Shown here in pieces: positions 22,687 through 35,668 of a DNA stretch of 64,000 nt. The notes below the pieces were generated by a model. The model saw nothing but the letters and a program-made list of their open reading frames with translations, had not been told where the DNA came from and searched no databases. The stretch comes from Emmonsiellopsis sp. PD_33 (lineage: Eukaryota; Ascomycota; Eurotiomycetes; Onygenales; Ajellomycetaceae). How positions within the stretch are numbered: position 1 is the first letter of the stretch; the number at the start of each line of letters is the position of its first letter. The position numbers and the translations under genes were made by a program. Location of the stretch: positions 38,553 to 102,552 of the forward strand of contig JANTQF010000118.1 of assembly GCA_032988165.1 (NCBI GenBank), in the 5' to 3' direction.

Positions 22687-25600
22687 TCACGGGCCCTTGC
22701 TCGTAGCCACAGTCAACCCCTCCTGCTCCTGCCCCAAACCCGCATTAATCTGCGCCGCAATCTGGCTCTCCTTGAACGTGGCAAACGCCTCGGGATCCCG
22801 TTCTCGCAGCGCAAGGAGCTCCTCAAGGCTAGACCCGAGCTCCTCGAGAGCCTTATCGGGGCCCACCAGCTCGATGCGCGTCTGTGTCTCGCTACTCCGT
22901 AGCCGCTCGAGGCGTTCACGTAGGGCAGAGATGTGTGCTTCGCCTGGGTGGTCGGAGCCGACGGTGATGCTGCCGTCGCTGGCGTTTTCGAATTCGGAGC
23001 CGATGATGTCGCGGCGGAAGTGTTGGCCGAAGCGGTGAACGCGGCCTTCTTCAGATGTGAGGGCGCGCGAGTGGAGGGATGTGTTGGAGCTAGTGCGGGA
23101 GAGACGGATGGCGTAGTGGTCAGTGTCTTCGTCGTCAATTGCGGTTTCGCCGTCTGGGCTTTGGCTTAGTGGGGGTGCGTCGAGGCTTGTGGAGTCTTCG
23201 AGTTTGGACTGCTCAATAGAGTCTCCGGTGGAAGATTGGGAGGGGGTCCGTTGGGGGATGGTGGTGTTGGTAGATTCCGTCTCGGTTGAAAGACGGGTAT
23301 CGGGGAACTCGTCTTCGAATCGCTGTATCATCCTCTGGAGGGTGAAATCAAGGAATTGCAACCGTCCTATACACACATCATCAGCTATGGAGTAACAAAC
23401 GGGAGAATGGGTAAAGAGACTTACGATAATTCACATCATTACCGGCCCTGTCCTCCCTTACAAGAGCCACTTGCAATCGGACCCGAATTTTCCTTGCGGA
23501 AATAAGCAGATTCTTCGACATGTCACGAGGCTTTTTGTTGCCAGAAGTACTAACGGCGCGCCGCAAGGGAGTAGACGTTCCGCTAGGACTAAGGGGCACA
23601 TCACCCATGCCCTCGACATTGTGGTCCGCATTTCCAAGACAAACACCCAGTGCCTTCACCACCCCAGTGCCACTAATAACATAATCCTCATCAGGAGCCG
23701 GCTTCAACGCTGCATCGGCATCATCATCGTTATCCGCATTGCCAACAATATGGAGGAGAATATCAGGGACAGGGACGTGGTGTTTGTGTGGCGTTGTACC
23801 GTCAGGACACGACAGTTCTGATACCAACTCACCGCGCTCGAGGTTACGCAGCGAATAAGCAACGATCTGAGCTGCCAAAGCTTTGACAACTTCATTGTTG
23901 TCCACACTAGGAACATCGATATCGATCGCGATTAAGGTATGTGAAACGCGGACCGCGGTCATTAATGATGCGTACAACGCACAGGCCTCTTCCTGGACGG
24001 ATGCTTCTTTGGCCGTCGCCAAGGCCGTGATCTCAGGGTTCTCCAATATATTGATGTGGCACAGCCGCCGACAATCTGGTAATATCTCAGCCAGCGCTAT
24101 AGCATGCTCGGATGAGAGGCTGACATCGGCCAAATGTATCCGCTTTAGCTCGTTCATCTGCGGAAGGAACCGGCGCAGCATAGCCAGCGAGTCTGGCTGC
24201 GTTGCAAAAAGACCACGGTTATGGGAGAGGTCTATAAATCGGAAGTTGGGTAATCGCGGCAAAGCTTGGAGAAGGTTGCACAAGGTTTTGGGGGTTAAAG
24301 AGCAGTCAGCTAGACTGAGGGCACTAAGCGGGTGGTCCTTGGCTTGTTGGATGGCCGTCGACAACGATCCCAAATGGTCGACGAGATTGTTTCCTCCTAG
24401 GTCGAGTCCCTCGCAGTGGCCCGCTTGGAAATAATCAATAACATGTACCAATCCTTCTCCGGTCAAGGAGTTATTTGCAACTCCTAACCGTCGCAGCTGA
24501 ACTGCCTTTGCCGCAGCACATAATTTGGACAGGTCCTCCGCCGATGGATAACATTCGCTAATAACTAGCTCCTCCAAGTGGTTCCCCGCAAGTCGCTCCG
24601 CGAGCGCATGTGAAAAAACCGTGGCGATATCCGCGACCGGCTTGCTTGGTTTCGTCAAGGGGGTTGGTCCATTGGCGGCGATGGAGGTCTGGGGGAATGG
24701 AATACCCGAGAGATCAATTCCAACAAGAGACCGCGACATATGGACAAAAAGAGCAATGTGCCTCCATCCCTCGTGTCCGATCTTCGGGTTATCCTTCAAA
24801 GATAGTTTCTCAATCGCACCCAATCTATCTTCCCTACTAGACGTATCGCTGGGCTTTCTCGAAATTTTCCTTCTCAACCTTGACTCTTCTATTGTTTTCG
24901 TAGATAGCAGCCCAGCAAGAATCACCCTCACCGCCTCATCAGTAAGACCGCAATTCTGTAATATCAGCTTCCGCACGGGGACAATAGCAAGCCAGTCGCT
25001 AAAGGTAATAATATCTGGGAGTGACATCCAGAAGCCCGTGAGATCCAGCACGGCAACAGTTCCGGGAGACTCCGCAAGCCCCGAAGAGGGTGACGAGATT
25101 TGTTCAACGAGCTTCTTCAACACGCCCGTCTCTCGCAGTTGGCAGCACCGGCGGTATATTCGGACAGGGTCGGTCGTCGGCTGATCTTGACCCCTGGTAG
25201 GACGGCCAGGCGTTGAGGCACCCGATCCATTCGGATCACGAGTGAACTGAAGAGGAATCGTCCCGTTCGCCTCGGCCTGTCTTCTCTTTTTCTCTTTTCG
25301 CTCCTTGCGTTCACCTTCTGACCTTTTCTTCTTCTCTTGCTTCCTTGTCTGTTCTTTAACAGGTGCCGCCTTTTCATTCTCCTTCGCGGCATCCGATGGT
25401 TTCGCATCTCCAGCATATGGCGTTGAAGGTGTAGCAGTGCCCACTGCTTCAACAGCGGGAAGTGGTGCTTTCAAGGCTGCCCCTTCTCCCTTATCAACGG
25501 CCTTGGTATCCTGCTTCTTGAAAACCTTGAACTGATCGGCCACAGTCGACTTCTTTTTCGCAGGCGCTGGCGTTGTTGCAGGTGTAGGGGCAGCAGCACG

Positions 25601-26607
25601 TGTTCCCTCCTCCTCTTCAGACTCAGACCTGCGTGAGGTTCCCGCAATTTCCACATCAACACAGAAAGCAACACGCCGGAGTTTAGCCTGGTTCAGCTCA
25701 GCAACCTTGCATCTATCTCGATTCTGGTCGATGTTCATGATACGCCGTTCTGAAATAACCCCATGCGTTGCCATTTTGCCCAGTCCAGCGCCAGATGCGG
25801 ACGACGAAGAAAATTTGCGGAGGGCATTGTGGAAGAATGAAGGATGACCTTTTGGCGAAGAGGAGTTGAACGGGCTAGTAGCCTCGTCCTTTTTATCAGC
25901 CTTGTCCTTGGGAGAGAAGGATGCGCCAAATGGATTATGCAATTCTGGCCGTGGGCCCGGTGATGGTTGTTTTGCAGCGGTATCTTTCGCAGCGTTCGGG
26001 GCTGGAGAGGTCGAACCGGAGGAGAATTTCGAGCTTAAGCTGGATATCCAGGAATTTCGGCGCCCAGTCCCGGGGGGCTTCGTGCTCAAAGACTTGTTAC
26101 TCGTATTTCCATTTGCGGATGTAGGAGCATGGGCAGGTGGAGTAGTAGGCGGCGTAGCGGGAGCCTTGGCCTCTATCACATCACTCGACTTCCTCTGCTT
26201 TAGAGGTTGTCGAGGGTTCATCGCCGGAGAGGCTACAGGTTTGGGAGTGGTGGGTGGGGTGCCATTGATAGCATCTGGGCCACCTGTTGGAAGAGAGCTC
26301 GCAAGAACGGCAGAGTCTGTGTCCGGAGTACTCGCGTCGGTCTTGCCGATGGCGATTACGGGGGCGGACTTTGTTCGAACGAGGTTATCTAGACAGGGTT
26401 AGCAATTAGTAAACATATTTAATGCGCATTAATTCTCCGCTGGCCCAACGAGAAACGTTATACAAGGCTCGCACGGCCATCCCAAAGGGAAGATCCAGCA
26501 AAGTCTCCGTTTCCAGAGCCACGCTGGATCTGCATTCAAGCAAACATACCTCTCTGAGAATGATGTAGCCAGCTCACATCAACCGTATGCGTATCGGCGT
26601 TGTCCAT
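22687..26607 (-). CDS. Large leucine-rich-repeat (RNI-like) protein
   Basis: Three exons on the minus strand (26607-26550, 26388-23425, 23366-22687) make 1233 residues. The first 230 or so residues are Pro/Ser/Thr-rich and disordered, with RRNSWISSLSSKFSSG. A lysine-rich segment (KEQTRKQEKKKRSEGER) follows. Residues of roughly 480-830 form ribonuclease-inhibitor-like leucine-rich repeats, for example LILQNCGLTDEAVRVILAG, LRRLGVANNSLTGEGLVHV and HPLSALSLADCSLTPKTL. The C-terminal exon is acidic and contains a helical stretch ISALRERLERLRSSETQ that may be a coiled coil. The first exon is set by the ATG at 26607 (MDNADTHTVDVSWLHHSQR), whose splice restores a continuous frame. LRRs of this kind bind proteins. 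Some Aspergillus genomes carry a similar protein annotated as Mhp1-like cell-wall biogenesis protein, but that is from memory and weak. There is no membrane segment or signal peptide. Confidence 0.85.
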
Positions 26608-29529
26608 TTTCAGCAAACCCTGGCCAGGCAGAGAGTCCAAACGCACGTTCCCCGAAGACGGATATAGTTTAATAATACAGCAATAAGCGTATCACCAGGA
26701 GCAGGGGCGCGAGGAAGAGCGTGGGAGACAAGCAGGTATCCGGCCAAAGCTCACACGAGCAGCGGGTGGGGGCGCACGCTGGGGCAAGCTATTTACATCA
26801 GCAGGCGCCGAATCGGGAGCGAACAGGAATGGCCACGATTGCGAAGGGTCGGGCTGGCAGGCCACTACTATGGCAAGGGGGGACGAGGATGGAATGGAAT
26901 AGATGGGAGTCGACAGAGCCCCCGCTGGAGGTGGGCTTGCGGAGCGGAGAGGCGTGGGTGCGTCAAGTCAGAGGACGGGCTCCGTCATCGAGGATCGAGA
27001 GGGGACAAAGACAAACAACATTATCGGGGCTGTCAGGGAGTGCCAGTGACCGAGGGCGAGGATGGAGGAGAACAGGAAATAAAATATCGACGACGCCGCG
27101 GCAGCTGGGGGTTGGCAGGAGTTCGTTCGGGCAGCGAGTGTGGTTGGCTTGTTTGGACATGACAAAGAGCCGCCAACCACCACGCACCCGGCTTACATCC
27201 ACGGCCAGCAATCTAACTACACTCTAGAGTCTACGAACAGTATATTACACCCACTCTACGCATACAGCCAGCACCCTCGCACACTTCCTCTCTCGATGTA
27301 CAGGACATTGCTCGGGGCATTCCCGGCCACCGGAACCGCACGGCTGGCTCGCGAATTCGCATCTCTTGGTCCTGGGTCTTGGATTCTTCGTCCTGGAGTT
27401 TGGTGTGGGGAGCGGGTCGCGGCCAGCGGGTTAGTCAGCATCGGCAATTCGCCCGTTTTGCGGCAGCGGGTGCGCCAAGAAATGGATAGGGCAATGGCGA
27501 GGGCAAGGACAGCGACATTCCCGATGGATAGATATCCCAGGTGAAATGGGCTCTCTCTACTCTACCTCCCCCCTTCGAGGCTCGAACCAACTGCTGACCA
27601 ATGCTCCCTGTATGGCAGATGCCACTGCATCGCATCCCATCACACATTACATCACATCGCCTTGCATTGCCTTACCTTGTGCAATTTACTGGACTTGCCC
27701 GATATGACAGCAGGCAGTCTGCGCCGTACCTACATTCTACGCTGCATGGCATGGCATAGCATAGCATAGCATAGCATAACTACAGCACTGAACAAGGAAG
27801 CAAGTGCATGTTTGCTTTGCCTTTGAATTCAGGCACATCCTACTGCAGTGGACATTATGTGATGCGATGTATTCCCTGGTTGAATTCAGCAGCAAGCAAG
27901 TGTAATAGCAATAATGAAAGGTTTCTATCATATGTCCAATTCAATAGCATGGATGTGTGGAGAATACACACAACCAGTTACAAACATATATTTTCAACTC
28001 AGTTGACTAACTAACAATTCTGCTCTGCCCAGCTTCACTTCATTAACAAGAAGTTTTGATTGCAAATCATTCAATCCATAACAGACAAGCTTGTCTTTCT
28101 CAGTAGTTAAGTTACATTACCAATTAGCAGTAAATGATATCCAGGAAATGAAAAAGGCAAGTCCCAGATGGTAAGTAGCAGGGGGGTCATACACACATCT
28201 AGGTTAGTTACTGCATATACCGCTGGTGTGTAGTTATGTTATGCCTAGGCATGACTACTCCCTTCATACCTAGGTAAGTTGGAAGAATGTACTCACATCC
28301 ATCTAACATAGGAGGGAAGAAAGAAAAGAAAGGAACAGAACAGAACAGTTTTCTTTTTTTACAAAGCATTGCATTACATTGCACATATTTAACTAGCCTG
28401 CTTCATCCAATCTAACCCAACATCAGTCACAGATGAAAGAGAGCTGTAAAACTGCCCAGTTAACTAGTTAAAGGAAATGAAACAGAAAAAAGTCCCATGA
28501 ACTAAATATAGCTATATTTATAAAACTCTGTATTTCTTTCTTTCTTTCTTCCTTTCTTTCATTCTTCCTTTCTTACTCCTATATCTCATAACCCCCTCCC
28601 TTGACCCAATTCTATACCAAGACGTCTGAGACGTAAGTTTGTTTGTTCTAACCATGTATTAGTTTGATAGATAGATTAGATAGAGTAGAGTGTCAAACAA
28701 AATCATCTGAAGCATGTTACGTTACACTCTCTATATCTGATAGCTGAAACGTACAGGGCTTTTTTTAAAGAGATTGGTTTTGTGAGATGCAACCACCTGT
28801 TCCGCCGCTGACGTAGAGAAGTTAGTTATCTAGTTATATGAAAGATTGTTAGATCTGTAGACCTCCACCTCTGATTGTATGGGATGCATGAGTATATTAA
28901 AATATTCCGATGCCAGGTTAAGGCTGCCCCTCCCACATCGATGATTTTGAGAATATTTACCTGAGAGCAGAAAATGATACTGAAGAAAAACGTATTTAAC
29001 AATGGGATTTTCATTTTCAATTTTCATTTTCAGCTCTGGATCTAGATCTAGATACAAGAGGATACACTTTTTGTAATGACGGACGGACATTGCTTTTTTG
29101 CTGTTTTGCTTTTTTGCCTTTTTGCGTTTTGGATTTTGAGGAAGGGAGAGAGAAGAGAAAATCGCTGGATATCATTGAAGCCCATATTTAAAAAAGAAAA
29201 CTCCATGCCTCCTTGAAAGAAAAAAAGATAACAAAAAAACAAAAAGCCCATGATCCGCCCGCTGCTCCGCATTATCGCATTATCCATCCCCCGCCGACCC
29301 GATTCCATTGTTGACGCGAAAAGAAAAGAAAAATCCCAGAGATTGTTTGAGATGGAAAGGGAAAAGGTCATCAAGGAGCTCAGCTGTCTTTGTTGTTTGT
29401 TTGGTTGGTGGATACGTGGAAATAAAGGTGGGAAAAAAAAGGGGGTTGTCATTGCTTTTTTTTTTGTTCGTCGATTGAGTTAAAAAAACACCAATCCCAT
29501 CCACATCAAACATCCAATAAATATCGCAT
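26608..29529. other. Long intergenic region, no gene recognised
   Basis: Nearly 3 kb lies between the start of the LRR gene and the end of the ribosomal protein L5 gene. The left 900 bases are GC-rich and include a 134-codon frame at 27140-27544 (plus) with no domain; this is most likely promoter and leader of the LRR gene. The middle holds an ATAGC-type pentamer run (27743-27777) and ACAT/CATC-rich stretches. Further right are TTTC repeats (28537-28560). An unrecognised non-coding RNA cannot be excluded. Confidence 0.5.
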
Positions 29530-30701
29530 TTATGCCGCCAACTCCCGGATCTTCTCCTGGATACGAGCATCCTTCTCGGCCTTGGTGAGTCTCTGGGTCT
29601 TGAACTTCAAGCTCTCGGCCTTCCACTCAGCCTTGGTCTTCTTGGTGCCCTCATCCTTCTTGAAGGGATCCTCACGGATGGCCTTGTGGGCCTCGGTGTA
29701 CAGATCCTCGAGATCACCGGCATCGACCTCGTCGTCAATGTACTTCTGGAACTGCGACTTGAAGCGCTCCTCGTCGTCATCGGCGAGACCCTCCATGTAC
29801 TCAGCCACGTGGCCGCCGAAGATGTACTTGCGCAGGGTCTCGGCGTCGAGCTCCTTGGTCTCGATGTCGAAGCCGGGGAAGCGGTTCTCGGAGTGGGGGA
29901 CGAAGATGCCACCGTCGGACGCGCCCTTCATGGCAGCGAAGACGCGGGCACCGGTGGAGGTGCGGTGGAGACCGACGTCGAGGACGGCCTTGAAGGGGCG
30001 GCGGGAGCCATCGTCGGTCTCAGCAGCCTCGGTCAGGGTGTACTCTCCCTCGGGCTCCTCGACACCGGTGAAGTCCTCGTCCAAGCCGAGCTTCTTGAGG
30101 GTGCGGCGGGCGAGCAGGAGACCGGTGGCGTAGGCGGCAGCCCAGTTAGTGAGGCCGTGCTCGATGCCGTAGCGCTTGAGCTCGTGGGCGTAGGCGCAGG
30201 CGAAGACCTTGTCACCGGTGATCTCGGCAGTGACGATCTGGGTGATGATGTCGCGGTTGGTGAAGCGGACGACTAGGCGGTACTTGGGCGAGTTGTACTT
30301 GTTCTTGGCCTGGGTGACCAACCGCTTACGGGCATAGTAATCGGTCTTACCCTGCCGGCGGCGCTTGAGCTTGGTCTGGAAGCGGCTGGATGGAGGTTTT
30401 TGTTAGTGGGCCTGGTTCGAACAAAAATGCCCCGCAGAAGGGACTGTGGGCAAAAATTGAGTATGCAGAAAATGGAATGCTTACCTGTAGTACGCGCTGT
30501 TCTTAACGGTCTTGGTGAAAGGCTGCAAACCAAGAAAGAAAACCCCACGAGTCAGCAATTTGCGCTTCAGAATGTACACACCATCCTCCGAAGCATCTTG
30601 CAGGGACTCCCCTCTCGCAGCGTGCGGAGAACGACTTTTGGAATTGAGAGCCGCCGCGACGAGTGAACGCGCGGGCGGGCAGAAGACTAGGCACTTACCA
30701 T
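29530..30701 (-). CDS. RPL5: 60S ribosomal protein L5 (uL18)
   Basis: This gene encodes cytosolic ribosomal protein L5, which binds 5S rRNA and delivers it to the large subunit. Three coding exons give 298 residues, one more than the yeast protein. Exon 1 is only the start codon (30701-30699), followed at once by the donor GTAAGT; exon 2 is 30522-30485 and exon 3 is 30385-29530. The protein starts PFTKTVKNSAYYSRFQ and continues with KLKRRRQGKTDYYARKR, NKYNSPKYRLVVRFTNRD, and GLTNWAAAYATGLLLARR, all hallmarks of uL18. The tail is lysine-rich and ends in KIRELAA. Codon use is strongly biased toward C-ending codons, as expected of a highly expressed gene and unlike its neighbours. Confidence 0.97.
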
Positions 30702-31020
30702 CGTGGCGGTGGGTTGGAGCGAGACGCTGCTGAACCTGGATGTCTGACGGGTGCGAGGTGGACTGGACGAGAGAAGAAGAGATGGTGGTGGTGGTTGTGC
30801 GGATTTCTTTTGTGTGTTCGCTTAGCGCCAAGTTGCAGCCGGACCGAGTTGGGGTCGGCGACGACAGCTTCCGTTTTGGGTGGGCGACACCACATCAGAA
30901 TATTGGGGGAGTGTGGAATATTTTATTGCGTCTCTGGTAGATTCATCTTCTCATATATATGCCGTCTCCATGTCATGGTCTAGTCTACCCAGGTATCTAT
31001 ATACAGTCCAAGTTCTCTGT
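30702..31020. promoter_or_regulatory. RPL5 promoter and 3' flank of HAD gene
   Basis: This compact interval must contain the L5 promoter, read toward the left, and the terminator of the HAD gene. The L5-proximal side is rich in pyrimidines on the gene strand. No individual factor site is assigned. Confidence 0.45.
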
Positions 31021-31880
31021 CTACAGCCTCGCCCGCCCACCGTTCTCCAACAGCCGCAGCCCCGTCGCCTCCTCCAGCTCCCTAACCGCCTCGTCCGTCC
31101 TGCCTAGATCGACCTTGATCGTCCGGAACCCAGACTTCTTCGCCCACTTCAAATTGATCCCGATATCGTCCAGGAATATGATATCCCCCGGCTCAATGGC
31201 CGCCATCCCCTTCTTCCGCGCAGCCTCATTCATCTCCTTCAGCGCCAGCTCGTAAATCCTCGGATCCGGCTTGCGCAGCCCGACATGCGCGCTGGAGATG
31301 AAGAAGTCAAAGAACTGCTTGACGTCCACCTGCGGCCCCTTGCTGGCGGGACTGTCTTCTGGTAGAATGGTCGTGTTCGACAGCGCGCCCAGCACAAACT
31401 CTCCCGACGCCTGCAGTTTCTGCAGCGCGGGATACATATATGGATCCGGATTGCGCGCCATCCGCATCATTTCCCAAAACATGTATTCCGCGTCGATGGT
31501 CGGGAGCGGAGGGAGGGGAGTGCTGGCGGCTGCCGCTGTCGACCCTTTCTTCTTCCGCAGCTGCTCATGGAAGGCTTCCCATAGATGCTGGTGGCGGAAA
31601 TCGCTATTAAATGCGCGGAAGAAGTTGGCGTCGCAGTCGATCTCGCCGCGCTCGATCTTGTGCCATGCGCCGTCGGGTGATGTGTGTTGGATACTGTAGT
31701 TTACCCAGCCGAGGGGGATGTTGTTTGCGATTTCGTAGTCGAGGATTGCTTGGAACGGGGAGACGACCTGCTTGCGGCGTTAGCTGGCTAGTTGTTGGTA
31801 TGCTATGGGTTTTGAGGGAAACTTACGCAAACGCCGCCAATGTCGAAGAGGAGGCCCTTGGGCCGTTTGCTGCCCGCCAT
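31021..31880 (-). CDS. HAD-superfamily hydrolase (haloacid-dehalogenase / sEH N-terminal phosphatase-like)
   Basis: Two minus-strand exons (31880-31827 and 31767-31021) give 266 residues of the HAD superfamily. Motif I is degenerate: LLFDIGGVCV has the nucleophile aspartate but lacks the second aspartate of DxD, as in the epoxide-hydrolase N-terminal subgroup. Motif II is LGALSNTT. The lysine of motif III lies in HVGLRKPDPRIYELAL, and motif IV is IIFLDDIGINL. The cap domain lies between motifs I and II and contains a Lys/Ala/Pro-rich insertion (near 31500-31560). Such enzymes hydrolyse phosphate esters or carbon-halogen bonds; the substrate cannot be told. The start follows the family beginning, and exon 1 ends precisely within the motif I strand. 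Confidence 0.88.
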
Positions 31881-32356
31881 CTTGTAAGTTAGGGAAAAGT
31901 TGGGCGTTGTAAATGTCAACGTAAACGTAATTGAAGGGAGGGAGAGTTATATATTTAAATAAACTCGATCTTTTCAACGGCTAATGATAGCATCCCGCAA
32001 CAGAGTCGATACAGCACCAAATCGCCCTGGATTTTGCCGAGGTTAAGCACTCTCTCTCAGCAAGAGTCAACTCCAGGCCGATAAATAATTGATGACCGTA
32101 AAAATCATTGTAAAAAGCCCATAGGATGGCTTCGTAAATCCCTGATCCGTTGCTGAACTGGGCTTCTAAACAGCTGCTGGCTGCTACTGGAGAAGATCAA
32201 GAGAGATTCATCGATGAAGAAACCCGTTTGCCGAATAAACCGGATCACGTGATATCAACACCTCGCGGCGGGCGTTATCGATAAACAACATCCAAACCTC
32301 TCCAAAAAAGGCGATAATAACTTCCAGAAATCATTTAAAAACAAAGCTTAGCAAAA
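31881..32356. promoter_or_regulatory. Divergent promoter, HAD hydrolase / Fta4
   Basis: The two genes point away from each other across 476 bases. It contains several GATAA-like and GATCA-like motifs but no site that can be assigned with confidence. No coding frame is seen. Confidence 0.4.
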
Positions 32357-33492
32357 ATGGAATCCTCAAAAACAATCACAGAGCTAAAATCCTCCTTCGC
32401 GCGGGACCAGATCCGCCTGCTATCCGCCGCCCTGACACCCTCTGAAAACTGGCGCGACTATGGCCCTGCGTCTGAGAATGATATCCCGGAGAAAGTGGTC
32501 GAGGAGGTGTTGATGAAGTGTATGTTGGTTTCAAGTTGGTTTCAATTCAAAATAATATATATATATATCCCCTATTTTAAACGCCTTTTAATCATACATG
32601 CACCTCTTATCCTATATCTTTCAGGTATGTTTTTCTGAAATAAATGCTAATCAAAAATCCCATCCCATCCCATCCCGTGCTACTAGTAAACACCCACCTC
32701 CGCAAACATAACCGCGCCGCATTCTCGTCGCAGGCTATCCATCACGTCGCGCGGCAGGTTGAGACGCTGTATTGGAACGCGATTGATCCGGAGGTTGGCG
32801 GGGAGGGGGCGCGGGGGGCGCTTGTCGTGGAGAGGGGGACGGATTTGACGAATTCGAGGTAAATATTGGGCATGCATGGCCTATCTATTATCAACGGTGG
32901 ATTTATTTCTGAATTTTTTTTTTTTTTTTTAATTGTTATTGTAAAGCTTCGAGAGACTAAAATGAGCATGCTATATATTCCTAGGACTATCTCCCGCCTC
33001 CCTGAAGAATGGAGAGGAGACCATGACGATGACGATGATGATGTTAATGAAGCTGAAAAAACAAGGTAAGTATTCCCATACTTAAATCTTCCCTGCTTAG
33101 CCTCCGGGAAAGCCTCGTCCCATCTCTCCCTCGCTAACGAATATATACAAAGATACACCACCCTCCACCACCGCCTCGCAACCCTCTCCGCCCAACGCGC
33201 ACACCACCAGGCGCGGCTGGCACAGTACAAACAGCTCCAAGAACTCCTGCAACCCTTTAGGGACCCGCAAACGACCATCCAGCCAAACCTTGTCACGCGC
33301 GATGGCCAGCTGGGTCAGGAGCTGGATCGGATGAGGATGCTTGTTGCGAAGGTTACGGGGAGGGTTAGGAGTGGGAGGGTGGATGGGAGGTTTGGGGAGC
33401 GGGGGGAGGAGGGGGATGGGGATGGGGATGGAGAGGAGGATGTGGATGTGGATGTGGATGCGAGGTTGGAGAAGGTGTTGGAGATGACTTGA
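32357..33492 (+). CDS. fta4: Kinetochore Sim4-complex subunit Fta4-like
   Basis: Four exons (32357-32519, 32687-32858, 32985-33065, 33153-33492) give 251 residues. The start MESSKTITELKSSFARDQI and the stretch HNRAAFSSQAIHHVARQVE followed by LYW match the Fta4 family, an inner-kinetochore (Sim4/CCAN) component required for chromosome segregation. The middle has the short acidic insert DHDDDDDDVNEAEK. Exon 4 begins with a coiled coil (TTLHHRLATLSAQRAHHQAR) and ends in an acidic Gly/Asp/Val repeat from GATGGG/GATGTG units, which is lineage-specific. Recognition rests on the N-terminal region as recalled for the family, so moderate certainty applies. Confidence 0.78.
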
Positions 33493-34231
33493 TTTGGGGG
33501 ATGGGGGTTTGACTACGGATTATTTAGGGTTTTATGGTGCTCGTCTTTCTCTGGCTACCGTCACAGCTACGGCTACAGCTCATGATGACGGGGAAAGCAC
33601 ATGGTACGGAGAGAAGCTTTTGGAGCTGCTTGAATATGGTTGGTTCGCTCCCGGACCCGTTGCTATGGATCGGGAATGTCCTGGGAAGAGTGGGAGAGGT
33701 TGGTTTCAAGATGGAGGGCTCGCGTTTGCTGAAGAGAGTTTATTTACTTCGGTGGCTGCCGGATCCAGGAGGCTTGATTGCAGACCCGACAGGGCCGGAC
33801 AGGCGATGATGGACAGAGGATACTCTATTCTGGGCGCCATGAATGAGAGAGAGAGCTTGTTGGATGAAGCATTGGCGGACGGCATCATGCATCTAAGGGG
33901 CAATTGGGTGCTTTCGTCCTGTGTTTGGCGGACAGAGAACCGGCCGCAAGGATACTTTTGGGTTCGGCAGGTAACTAGATAATAGAGTGTACCAAGATAG
34001 GAGCTGCTGCTTGACAGTGATGTAGTGCCGGACGGGCAGAAGTTAATCTGGGTGAAGCGATAAAACGAGCGGTTGATGCCCCAGTCTTTCTCAAGCAACG
34101 CCGTGAACTGGACTGTCTGTGTTCACACTCCTCCACAAGCCACCACCATCCCCTCCACCGCCCTCTGTGAGCTGCCAGCCCTGCTCTCTCCCATCCTCAC
34201 CCTCTCCCACAGCCAGCAGCCCCAGTGCACA
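33493..34231. other. Intergenic region
   Basis: The open frame directly after the Fta4 stop (33494-33982 plus) and one on the other strand (33706-34098) show no domain or codon bias. The right end is the promoter and CT-rich leader of the coiled-coil gene. No gene is claimed. Confidence 0.45.
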
Positions 34232-35668
34232 ATGGAAGCAGCAGCCTCAGATCTTGGCATGATGCCGGACCGGAGAAACCAAACCTCCGCCAGCCCTGGT
34301 TAGTCAGCAGTGTTGTGCCTCCTGTTCAACAATTGAAGCATTTGAAGCCTGAAGACTGCAATTATAACTAACTAAATACCACATACAGCACGCGGCACCG
34401 AATCGTGTGCTGTCTCCGTCTCCAACACGTCGATTGCAAGTGGCCAGTTCGTCCCTCGACACCGTCGAGCCCGGTCGCTAGTCTCGCGCGAGGACCTGGT
34501 CCGGTTTCGCGCGGAGGTGTTTGGAGGCCGCCCACCGCCAGCCCCAGGAGGCTCAGGCCGCGCTGCGAGTGGAGCTGTCTCTGCGGACCAAGCGCCCGGC
34601 GCCGCCGACGAGGACGACGAGCTAGCGGAGCTGAATCTCGCCTTTTCCCTTGCCAGAATGTCCATGTTCAACTCCGCGCCCAACACCAACCCTCCCAACA
34701 CCCCCAACGCTGGCCCCGGTGCAGGTGCTGCTTCCAACCCAGCAAGTCCCGGCCCCTTCACCAATTTCTTCGACAGCCCCTCGGCCAATTCTGCCGCCAT
34801 GACGGGCTTGTCGCGCCAGAGCCCCGGTCCCGGCACCCCCTCGACGCAGAACGGCGGCATGGCGGCCATGAATGTGGGCATGCCGATGAATGCTGGCCAC
34901 CAGATGGATCTGAACCATCTGTATGAGATGGTGCTGGAGCTGAGCGATGTGTTGAAGAATAATCGCGATATGACCAAGGGGATCATTGATAGTGCGGAGG
35001 AAATTATGGTTGGGCTCCCCCTCGTGTCTATTCTACGCTTCAATTGCATAACACAAGGGAAGAGAGCGCTTTACTAACGTGTTATCCCTATTTATAGAGA
35101 CGCTCTAACGCTGAGGGTGCGAGTCCAACACTCCAGCAAGTCAATGGAGAGGTCACAGGTTGGTAATTTCGTTATTCATTCCAATTCTCGATCTAATGGC
35201 CTATGACTAGCCGGCCGAATTGCCGAACTCGAACGAGCCCTCGCCCGCGAAAAATCCATCGTCGAAGTCCTCAAGCGCGAGCAGGTCGAAAACACCAAAC
35301 TCATCGGCGAATATGAAACTGCCGTGGGCACCATGGTCGAGCAGATCCGCCACTACTGCCAGAACAACAACATGCACTACCTGGCTCAGAAACGCCACTA
35401 CAACAATCTCCTCCAGGCCGAACGCGATGCGCACCTCGAGAGCCGTCTGGACAGGGACAATTGGCACGCCAAGGCCATGAGATGCGCAGAGATGATCCGT
35501 ACCGCGTATCGTCTCCGCTGCGAGGAGGAGGAAGTCCCCATTCGTGTCATCTCTGGGCTGCAAAACGAAGTTCGTGCCTACAGAAACGCACTGGGCATGG
35601 ATCCTGAGAGGCCAGAGGAGGAGTATGGGTGGGAGATACTGAAGGATCTTCCCCCGGGGGCCGATTGA
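34232..35668 (+). CDS. Conserved-looking coiled-coil protein of unknown function
   Basis: Four exons (34232-34298, 34389-35008, 35098-35158, 35211-35668) give 401 residues in one frame. I do not recognise the family. The N-terminal third is disordered and basic (RHRRARSLVSREDLVRFRAE), followed by a Pro/Gly/Asn-rich region and an acidic stretch ADEDDELAELNLAFSLA. The second half is helical: LNHLYEMVLELSDVLKNNRD and then a long coiled coil (ARIAELERALAREKSIVEVL) that ends in a compact charged part (RPEEEYGWEILKDLPPG). No membrane segment or catalytic motif is present. The clean intron phases and conservation-like composition argue that it is real. A cytoskeletal or spindle-related scaffold is a guess only. 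Confidence 0.78.

Noticed and set aside
27140..27544. 134-codon frame upstream of the LRR gene
   Set aside because: No domain, no splice partner, and it sits where the LRR gene promoter and leader should be.
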